Positions 22,801 to 27,437 of a stretch of 27,437 nucleotides of DNA are shown here, one piece after another. The number at the start of each line of letters is the position of its first letter. Position 1 is the first letter of the stretch. Where the stretch lies: positions 1-27,437 of IMG/VR virus record IMGVR_UViG_3300045738_000544. The stretch is one strand, 5' to 3'. The notes under the pieces were generated by a model. The model worked only from the letters and a program-made list of their open reading frames with translations, was not told the DNA's origin and searched no databases. The translations under genes and the position numbers were made by a program. This DNA comes from a virus.

Positions 22801-22829
22801 TTGACTTCACAGGGTGGACTCTATATGGT
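22801..22829 (+). promoter_or_regulatory. Candidate sigma70-type promoter for the serine recombinase
   Basis: TTGACT (22801-22806), a 17-bp spacer and TATGGT (22824-22829) lie upstream of the recombinase. Transcription would start at or just before the array of 10-bp repeats. This places the repeats in the 5' leader, where a bound protein could block elongation or initiation. Confidence 0.45.
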
Positions 22830-22840
22830 AGGAATTCCAA

Positions 22841-22880
22841 ACCAACGTAAACCAACACAAACCAACGTAAACCAACGCTA
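22841..22880 (+). repeat. Four 10-bp direct repeats before the recombinase gene
   Basis: Four consecutive units with an exact 10-bp period: accaacgtaa, accaacacaa, accaacgtaa and accaacgcta. A further partial aaaccaacc runs up to the ATG. The array is flanked by a 7-bp inverted pair, ttccaaa (22835-22841) and tttggaa (22881-22887). A period of 10 bp puts every unit on the same helix face, as in operator arrays or recombinase accessory sites. The second flank also supplies the GGAAA ribosome-binding sequence. Confidence 0.85.
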
Positions 22881-22894
22881 TTTGGAAACCAACC

Positions 22895-23482
22895 ATGACA
22901 ACAGCAATCTACGTCAGAGTCAGCACAGTCGGCCAGAACGAACATGGACAGAGAAGGGAGATCCAACGCTGGATCGACGGAAACAACATCACCAAGCCTC
23001 GCTGGTACACAGACAAGGAATCCGGCGATACGCTCGACCGGCCCGAATTCAACAGGCTGCAGCGAGACATCTTCGAGGGCAAGGTCAAAACCGTCGTGGT
23101 CTGGAAGCTCGATCGTCTCTCCCGCTCGCTCAAAGACGGGATCAACACCTTGTGTGAATGGTGCGACAAAGGAATCCGAGTCGTCTCCGTCACCCAACAG
23201 ATCGACTTCAACGGAGCAGTCGGAAAGCTCATCGCATCCGTACTCTTCGCCGTCGCAGAAATGGAACAGGAAACACGACGAGAACGACAATCAGCAGGAA
23301 TCGCAGCCGCAAAAGAACGCGGCGTCTACACCGGAAGGCCGAGAGGCGCGACTAAGGCCGGAGTGGACCCCAAACGTGCAATCCAACTTAGAAAACAAGG
23401 ACTCACGCAATCCGAGATCGCAAAATCTATTGGCGTTAGCATTAGCTCTGTCAGGCGATACTTGGTGCAATATCCCAATTGA
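22895..23482 (+). CDS. Serine recombinase (resolvase/invertase type)
   Basis: 195 residues. Residues 1-135 are the catalytic domain, with R8 and the nucleophile S10 in YVRVS, then KLDRLSRS (R74, R77) and the long E helix AEMEQETRRERQ. Residues 158-190 form a helix-turn-helix (LTQSEIAKSIGVSISSVRRYL). The length matches Tn3-type resolvases and DNA invertases rather than large phage integrases. It cuts and rejoins DNA through a phosphoserine link, for inversion, resolution or possibly integration. No partner inversion segment or transposase is seen here. It is the only gene besides the giant gene on the plus strand, with its own control region. GGAAA lies 8 nt before the ATG. Confidence 0.93.
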   Translation: MTTAIYVRVSTVGQNEHGQRREIQRWIDGNNITKPRWYTDKESGDTLDRPEFNRLQRDIFEGKVKTVVVWKLDRLSRSLKDGINTLCEWCDKGIRVVSVTQQIDFNGAVGKLIASVLFAVAEMEQETRRERQSAGIAAAKERGVYTGRPRGATKAGVDPKRAIQLRKQGLTQSEIAKSIGVSISSVRRYLVQYPN

Positions 23483-23531
23483 ACAAACGAAGCCCGCGAT
23501 ATAACCGTGAATACATAACCGCTGATTCCTT

Positions 23532-23627
23532 TCAGATCCCCATTGCTCGCCACCAAACCGCCAACACAGCGGCGACGACCAGCACAATGCAGATATGTGT
23601 GAGGTTTGCGCCTTTGTCTCGCATCAT
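23532..23627 (-). CDS. 31-residue single-pass membrane peptide
   Basis: The ATG at 23627 overlaps the phosphoesterase stop as ATGA, and AGGGA lies just upstream, so translation is probably coupled. The product starts MMRDKGAN and then has one hydrophobic span (ICIVLVVAAVLAVWW) and a short basic tail RAMGI. The positive residues before the span do not settle the topology. Tiny membrane peptides at the end of phage operons can act in lysis, superinfection exclusion or membrane anchoring. None can be chosen from sequence. Confidence 0.55.
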   Translation of the reverse strand: MMRDKGANLTHICIVLVVAAVLAVWWRAMGI

Positions 23628-24934
23628 TCTTCCCTGGCGTAAGCGTTGAAGTATCCCACATATCCTTTGTCTTTGCTCCACAAGTGTGCTTCGGCAGAAC
23701 GGGGCGTTTTGACGTAGCCTTTGTCGTAATGCCAAGAGTCTGTTCCTGAGAGTGACGGCAGGATTTTCACCTCTACGGAGTTGAACGTGTCGCCTGCCGT
23801 GAACTTCAGCTCTCGCTTCTTGTGCCAATGCCCAATGTGCCAGTGGCGTACCTGTGCGTCGGCGAAGTCGTGTGGCCTGTCGTGCATCATAATGCTCGGA
23901 AGGTCGATGTGCTTCTGCTCGTTGCCGTGGGTGAATCCAATCAGGTTGACGCCATACTTGATGTACTTGGTTGCCGAGGGAGAGTAATCGACAGTGACCC
24001 TCTTGATATCTCGATACCACGATGCGAGGTTGTTGCAGAGATACCATGATGTTTCCCGGTCGTGGTTGCCTGGCACATACAGCACCTCAACCGGAGCAAT
24101 CTCCAGGCACTTGTCGATGGCGTGGACGATTGCCATCTTGCCCACCTCGTAGACCTTCTGGAATCGTCCATCGTGGTCTTGTGGTGTTCCGCGGGCTGTT
24201 TCGTGCTTCCACGAGTTGATGTGGAAGAAGTCGTTTCCAACCGGGTAGCAAATCTGCTCAATGTTGTATCCGCTCACCTTGTCCAGCAAGTCGTCAACGG
24301 CGTTGCGGTAAATGCTCTCGGCGATGGCAGTGTCGTAGTCAGCTCCCGTCTCCTCGCCCCAGCACAGCTTGCCGAAGTGTGCGTCGAATAACGCAATCTC
24401 TAGCATGTGTAGGTCTTTTTTCGCGGTGGGTTTCTTCTGCTTGGGAACCAGCGGCTTGTGATTCGGTAGCCTGATCGCCAGTGCCTTCACCGCCTCAGTG
24501 ATGAACTGGGGAACCACCCGCTTGAGCGTGACGGTGACTCCGAACATCGGAATCACCTCGGGATTGAATCCGTCCTCAGGATTGCCAACCTTGATGGTCA
24601 CTTCCCACGACTTCACCCTGGAACTTAGGACCGTCCATTGATTGCGGTCGATTTCGGCATGGTCGAGAACATCATCCACTGTGCGGAGCCGTGCGCTCGT
24701 GGACCGGATACCCAGTGCGTTGCCACCGTCCTTGTCTTCTTGGTCCCATGATTCTTCTGACTTGACAGGTTCGCCGGATGTGAGGTTGCGTGCCTTGGCT
24801 GTATCGTATCGGTCGGACAGTGTCTTGCGGGGGATTCCCAACGCCCGTGCCGCTTCCGTCTTAGTGCCGTATGCCTCGACAGCGTCAGCGGCTGCTTGGA
24901 TGTCTGCATCCGACACGGGTTGCCCTGCCATCAT
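23624..24934 (-). CDS. Calcineurin-like metallophosphoesterase with N-terminal HTH
   Basis: 436 residues. Residues about 8-45 form a helix-turn-helix (VEAYGTKTEAARALGIPRKTLSDRY). A linker and beta region follow, then the phosphoesterase domain from about 175. Its metal and catalytic motifs are D184-A-H186, G233-N-D235, G289-N-H-D292, H336 (GFTHGNE) and G368-H-W-H371. The set is complete, so the enzyme should be active as a two-metal hydrolase of phosphodiesters or phosphomonoesters. Similar HTH-fused phosphoesterases are common in phage early regions and may act on DNA ends or nucleotides; the substrate is unknown. The start overlaps the upstream zincin gene as ATGA. Confidence 0.88.
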   Translation of the reverse strand: MMAGQPVSDADIQAAADAVEAYGTKTEAARALGIPRKTLSDRYDTAKARNLTSGEPVKSEESWDQEDKDGGNALGIRSTSARLRTVDDVLDHAEIDRNQWTVLSSRVKSWEVTIKVGNPEDGFNPEVIPMFGVTVTLKRVVPQFITEAVKALAIRLPNHKPLVPKQKKPTAKKDLHMLEIALFDAHFGKLCWGEETGADYDTAIAESIYRNAVDDLLDKVSGYNIEQICYPVGNDFFHINSWKHETARGTPQDHDGRFQKVYEVGKMAIVHAIDKCLEIAPVEVLYVPGNHDRETSWYLCNNLASWYRDIKRVTVDYSPSATKYIKYGVNLIGFTHGNEQKHIDLPSIMMHDRPHDFADAQVRHWHIGHWHKKRELKFTAGDTFNSVEVKILPSLSGTDSWHYDKGYVKTPRSAEAHLWSKDKGYVGYFNAYAREE

Positions 24935-25227
24935 TCATCCTCGCTCAAAGATATGAACTTCAATGCAGCAAGCAACTTCACTTGTGCGCTGGTGAGTTCA
25001 GCAATCCAAGATTCTGCCAGAAATGTGGTGCCGTCTTCCGCAACGTGGCATGCCTCATGGAGAATGGTGTCAAGCAGTTCTTCCCGACTCTGTCCGTTTA
25101 TTAGTGTGATTGTTTTGGTTCCCGTACACGTCCACCCATAACAGGATTCGCCGTTCTGCTGAAGCTTATCAACCCAGACGATTTTCCAATTGTGATCGCC
25201 GATGGTGACGTGTACGGGATCAGGCAT
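24931..25227 (-). CDS. Small zincin-like putative metallopeptidase
   Basis: 98 residues from the ATG at 25227, with AGGA 7 nt upstream; an earlier in-frame start would add 10 residues and overlap the upstream gene. Two beta hairpins (VTIGDHNWKIVWVDKL and TKTITLING) precede the helix LLDTILHEACHVAE, which gives HExxH at 57-61. A second helix (AESWIAELTSAQVKLLAAL) follows and may give the third ligand. Small phage proteins with this layout resemble SprT- or ImmA-like zincins. Peptidase activity is not proven. The stop overlaps the next start as ATGA. Confidence 0.72.
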   Translation of the reverse strand: MPDPVHVTIGDHNWKIVWVDKLQQNGESCYGWTCTGTKTITLINGQSREELLDTILHEACHVAEDGTTFLAESWIAELTSAQVKLLAALKFISLSEDE

Positions 25228-25231
25228 TGCA

Positions 25232-25579
25232 TCATCCTGTTTTGGTGTTATCAGCAACCCAAAACCCCATCGTCATCCGGCACACGGCAGCAGCCAAGTG
25301 GTCCTCACCGTCGTTGAGCCGGTCACCGTCGAGGATCTCCAGCGCCGTCAATGAGTGCTTGATGGCTCGGCGGATGTGGCGACGGGCTGTTTCCTTACGC
25401 CATTCGTCAGGGTCATACTTCTCGGCACCGAGTTCCGTCTGGTCCCAGATGCAGTCCTCTGCGGTAACCTTGAGGTCGAGTTGCGTAGCTGTCAGTCGCT
25501 TCGCCCGATCTTCTTCTCGCTGCATTCGCTTGTTCTCCCACGCCTCGATTTCTTCGTCAGACTCACGCAGGTCAGTCAT
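25232..25579 (-). CDS. dATP/dGTP-pyrophosphohydrolase-like protein (DUF5664-like)
   Basis: 115 residues. The C-terminal part has GAEKYDPDEWRKE, RRHIRRAIKHSLTAL and GEDHLAAAVCRM. That series K-Y...W-R-K...R-H...H...D...D-H-L-A is the pattern of the all-alpha family annotated as the N-terminal domain of dATP/dGTP diphosphohydrolases (DUF5664). The N-terminal half is a charged helix (ESDEEIEAWENKRMQREED), probably a coiled coil. It would bind nucleotides with Mg2+ through its Glu/Asp residues. The start overlaps the DUF4406 stop as ATGA, placing it in a nucleotide-related operon. The family call is from memory of the motif. Confidence 0.62.
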   Translation of the reverse strand: MTDLRESDEEIEAWENKRMQREEDRAKRLTATQLDLKVTAEDCIWDQTELGAEKYDPDEWRKETARRHIRRAIKHSLTALEILDGDRLNDGEDHLAAAVCRMTMGFWVADNTKTG

Positions 25580-25929
25580 GCCGCCTCCACAGGCTCAAGT
25601 GTCTCAGCGTCCAGTATAGCAAGCCCCAGCATCTTGCCCAACGCAATCTCTACGGCAGTCCCAACGGAGTTCTCCCAACCGGGAAGCAGCGCGATGGCTT
25701 CGGCGTGGCATAAGAACCACGTGTTTCTTTGCATGGCGTCACGAATGAATTTACCCATGTCGTGCGATGACAGTGCCGCGATTGATTCAACCGTCCACCC
25801 AGCGTCACGGTCCATCCTGGCTGGGTTAATAACCTCGTGTCGCTTCCCGATGCGACGGGCTGCTTCGTCGAACGCTGGGTAGTTGTACTCTGGCTTCCCA
25901 CGCATGGGACCGGCGATGTATATGACCAT
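25576..25929 (-). CDS. DUF4406 protein (nucleoside deoxyribosyltransferase-like)
   Basis: 117 residues from the ATG at 25929, which gives the family N-terminus MVIYIAGPMRGKPEYN. An in-frame GTG at 26007 would add 26 residues containing CLFC and is less likely. Family signatures are VINPARMD, DMGKFIRDAM and LPGWENSVGTAVEIALGKMLG. The fold is that of nucleoside 2-deoxyribosyltransferases, with the PGWE-S-G-x-x-E motif holding the catalytic Glu region. It may process nucleotides or modified nucleosides. The 183-nt stretch upstream (25930-26112) holds no convincing gene, only a 21-codon GTG frame, and begins with the repeat at 26091. Confidence 0.82.
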   Translation of the reverse strand: MVIYIAGPMRGKPEYNYPAFDEAARRIGKRHEVINPARMDRDAGWTVESIAALSSHDMGKFIRDAMQRNTWFLCHAEAIALLPGWENSVGTAVEIALGKMLGLAILDAETLEPVEAA

Positions 25930-26090
25930 CAAGTATTCCCATCTACAAAATAGGCACTCATTCGATTCTTGTGCCGGTGGAACCCAGCGTGCTTTAGGAA
26001 CAGTCACGCACCCAGGTCTTGTTCATCCAATGGGATAAATAGCCATGCCGCGTTGTTTTTCCCAGACACTACCAGGGTAGACTGAAATGA

Positions 26091-26113
26091 GGTTCGTGCG
26101 CCCTACGGGAGAC
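26091..26113 (-). repeat. 23-bp repeat, copy A, at a gene 3' end
   Basis: An exact 23-bp sequence, ggttcgtgcg followed by ccctacgggagac on the plus strand, starts in the minus-strand sense right at the stop of the HhH protein gene. It contains a small CCC-gta-GGG hairpin. An identical copy lies at 26710-26732. Confidence 0.85.
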
Positions 26114-26676
26114 TAACTCCCCATAAACGCCGCGGCTCTCGCCGGCCCGATCCCCGGAAGCAGGAGTAGGAATTCTCGATTGCACCACTCTTCTGGAGAC
26201 CTTTTGAGATAAAAACGGATGTGGTCCAAGTCTCGCTTTCGGGTATTCCTGTTGCCAACAGCCAGTCTTGCCCACCCACGCAATTTGCGGGTGATCGCTG
26301 AACGCACTTCTTCAGCAGCGTCCTCGCTACCTGTTGGCGAGGTTATTTTATCGAGATCCACACGATCAATGATATGCTCGATCCTGTTCACCCTCATCCA
26401 CCAAACCTCGCCCTCTTGCCGATCCGCCTCTTCCTTCTTGGATTTTTCCTGTTCGATCTCGTCCCGCTGCGGCTTTGCCAGCAAATGAAGGGACTTGGCA
26501 ATGCTGGCGAGAGAATTGGATATGTCCGCAAGGTTAGCAGTATCGGTAAGACTGCACCCGAATAGAACATCATCGTGGGTAGCGTCAACAGGATGCTTTA
26601 AGTCCGTTCGCCTCATCTGGCATTCGTACCAGATATTCGGCAGGTTCCGATAAGACAGGTCTCCTACGTCGGTCAT
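26113..26676 (-). CDS. Hypothetical protein with C-terminal HhH motif
   Basis: 187 residues, with AAGGA about 10 nt before the ATG. The central part is amphipathic helix and charged coil (LADISNSLASIAKSLHLLAKPQRDEIEQEKSKKE, about 48-85). The last 25 residues contain FLLLLPGIGPARAAAFMGS, a helix-hairpin-helix signature (PGIGPxxA) of the kind that grips the DNA backbone. The end of the protein falls directly after the motif, so either the second helix is very short or the protein pairs with a partner. I recognise no full-length family. A DNA-binding role is inference. Confidence 0.7.
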   Translation of the reverse strand: MTDVGDLSYRNLPNIWYECQMRRTDLKHPVDATHDDVLFGCSLTDTANLADISNSLASIAKSLHLLAKPQRDEIEQEKSKKEEADRQEGEVWWMRVNRIEHIIDRVDLDKITSPTGSEDAAEEVRSAITRKLRGWARLAVGNRNTRKRDLDHIRFYLKRSPEEWCNREFLLLLPGIGPARAAAFMGS

Positions 26677-26709
26677 TTTCTCATATCCTTGTCTGGTAGT
26701 CCCAAGTGC

Positions 26710-26732
26710 GGTTCGTGCGCCCTACGGGAGAC
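26710..26732 (-). repeat. 23-bp repeat, copy B, after the next gene
   Basis: Identical in all 23 positions to 26091-26113 and in the same orientation. In the minus-strand sense it begins about 8 nt after the stop of the 87-aa gene. Being the 3'-flanking element of two neighbouring genes suggests an RNA-level or insertion-related function. Confidence 0.85.
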
Positions 26733-26740
26733 CCGGTTCA

Positions 26741-27004
26741 TCACTGCCCTTCCGCTGTCATCTCCAGCTTCAGTTCGGCGTCGAACACTTCGGCGTCGAG
26801 TGCCTCAGTGAAGATGTGTTCCCGGATGTCCATCTCCTGCTCGCCTTCCAGCCACAGGTCTTCGATTGCACCACATTCGTAGCGAAGAACACTCCCCGAA
26901 TCGGTGATAAAAACAGCCATCATCATGTCAGTTTGAACCGACATCCTGGCACCGTCCAAAGGCCCGCCGCGGAAGACTGCGACGTGGTTGTATGGTTCTG
27001 ACAC
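26741..27004 (-). CDS. 87-residue hypothetical phage protein
   Basis: The GTG at 27004 has GGAG 8 nt upstream. The N-terminus VAVFRGGPLDGARM matches the 'GGPLDG' motif common in small phage proteins of unknown function, followed by a predicted strand pair (MMAVFITDSGSVLRYE). The C-terminal half is strongly acidic (EGEQEMDIREH, then EALDAEVFDAELKLE). The acidic surface might mimic nucleic acid, but that is speculation. The stop is followed within 10 nt by the 23-bp repeat. Confidence 0.75.
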   Translation of the reverse strand: MSEPYNHVAVFRGGPLDGARMSVQTDMMMAVFITDSGSVLRYECGAIEDLWLEGEQEMDIREHIFTEALDAEVFDAELKLEMTAEGQ

Positions 27005-27028
27005 GTCGATTACTCCACTAGACCAGCT

Positions 27029-27265
27029 TCAATCCAAGCATACGACGTCGTGTTTCGTCTCAACCCACACTCTGGCACCGCACGACAGGGGTTTATGCGG
27101 CCGATACACCACCCTTGCCACCTCATCACCGTGTCTGTCGCAGATGACGGCTTCTTGGCAGTAGTCGTTGCTCTTATATGTTTTGACTGTCAGGGGTGGT
27201 TCATTCGCGTTCTGCTTTGTGTTTCTCTTGATTACGTGCTGATTAACGTGGATTATGTGTTTCAT
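27029..27265 (-). CDS. Conserved 78-residue phage protein
   Basis: GGAAG lies 6 nt before the ATG at 27265. The motifs KHIIHVNQHVIKRN, PPLTVKTYKS, VARVVYRP and PLSCGARVWVETKHDV are characteristic of a small beta-rich protein found in very many tailed phages. It has no established function. The leader contains two and a half 11-bp repeats, so the gene may be controlled from there. Confidence 0.8.
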   Translation of the reverse strand: MKHIIHVNQHVIKRNTKQNANEPPLTVKTYKSNDYCQEAVICDRHGDEVARVVYRPHKPLSCGARVWVETKHDVVCLD

Positions 27266-27282
27266 TGTTACTTCCCGGCTGG

Positions 27283-27315
27283 TTGGGATTATGTTGGGAT
27301 TATGTTGGGTTTATC
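27283..27315 (-). repeat. 11-bp tandem repeats in the 78-aa gene leader
   Basis: Two exact copies of ttgggattatg (27283-27293 and 27294-27304) are followed by a partial third, ttgggtttatc. They fill the space between the stop of the preceding minus-strand gene and the ribosome-binding site of the 78-aa gene. Read on the minus strand, the core CCAACATAA is close to the CCAACGTAA core of the array at 22841-22880. Confidence 0.75.
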
Positions 27316-27437
27316 TCATTTGGATTCTTCCGCCTGTCCCTGGACAACCGCCTCTCGAAACACCTCTGCAACGGCCGACATCATCTCGCTCGGCACGCCG
27401 GCCAGAGCGTTGACACATTCTACTGCTCTGGCGGCGT
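27316..27437 (-). CDS. Small phage protein, N-terminus outside window
   Basis: The last 39 codons and stop of a minus-strand gene that enters from the right edge. The visible part AVECVNALAGVPSEMM follows the pattern 'ACVNACAGI', a hallmark of short conserved phage proteins of unknown function. It ends with a polar helix (EVFREAVVQGQAEESK). The family call is from pattern memory. Confidence 0.65.
   Translation of the reverse strand, partial: AARAVECVNALAGVPSEMMSAVAEVFREAVVQGQAEESK

Noticed and set aside
22769-23290. Minus-strand 173-codon frame opposite the recombinase
   Set aside because: Antisense shadow; it runs through the repeat array and the divergent promoter region.
22944-23504. Plus-strand 186-codon frame overlapping the serine recombinase
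   Set aside because: Recombinase motifs are complete in the other frame; this one is Ser/Arg/Asn-rich without any domain pattern, unlike the nested endonuclease case.
25930-26040. 26-residue N-terminal extension of the DUF4406 protein and a preceding 21-codon GTG frame
   Set aside because: A GTGA overlap links them, but the family start MVIYIAGPMRG fits the later ATG and neither has a convincing ribosome-binding site.
1-27437. tRNA genes, CRISPR arrays and insertion sequences
   Set aside because: No cloverleaf, regularly spaced repeat-spacer pattern or transposase was seen; the only short tandem repeats are the two leader arrays.

Overview
The window is part of the genome of a tailed bacteriophage (Caudoviricetes), either free or integrated. 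It carries a complete head-morphogenesis cassette: large terminase, portal, a probable scaffold, major capsid protein and a lectin-like structural protein. It also carries a giant polyvalent protein gene and a block of small, tightly overlapped phage genes. GC content looks to be in the mid-fifties percent. There are no tRNA or rRNA genes, no CRISPR array and no bacterial housekeeping genes. The host cannot be named from the sequence. The giant multi-domain protein next to the head genes is the arrangement seen in some podovirus-like phages, where such proteins are thought to enter the host with the DNA.

Layout. 1-11921 (+): one reading frame of almost 4000 codons, open at the left edge. It contains SAP-like segments, a zincin-type HEAFH motif, a glycosylase-like helical domain, an HDYYGH domain, a polyvalent ADP-ribosyltransferase, a ParB-like domain, long coiled coils and a membrane-associated C-terminal domain. 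Eight copies of a Gly-Gly-Arg-Ala-Ala-Val-Gly-Arg-like octapeptide, with a ninth partial copy, sit at the domain boundaries. 11925-20633 (-): a small Cys-rich protein, the lectin-like protein, major capsid protein, scaffold, a small portal-linked protein, portal, a 55-residue protein and the large terminase. The terminase is interrupted by a 300-residue intein. An HNH homing endonuclease is encoded inside the intein DNA in the +1 frame. 20626-22732 (-): a chain of coupled small genes (55 aa, 64 aa, ABA-sandwich protein, zinc ribbon, an HNH-less relative of the homing endonuclease, GIY-YIG nuclease). 22733-23482: a divergent control region with 10-bp repeats, then a serine recombinase (+). 23532-27437 (-): a 31-aa membrane peptide, a calcineurin-like phosphoesterase, a small zincin, a dNTP-pyrophosphohydrolase-like protein, a DUF4406 protein, an HhH-containing protein and conserved small phage proteins.

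How it fits together. The minus-strand genes read as early/metabolic genes leading into DNA packaging and head assembly; most joints in the small-gene blocks are 1-8 nt stop/start overlaps, implying translational coupling. The giant gene converges on the head operon. The two most unusual features are the out-of-frame endonuclease nested in a splicing-competent intein, and the peptide-level repeat that divides the giant protein into modules.
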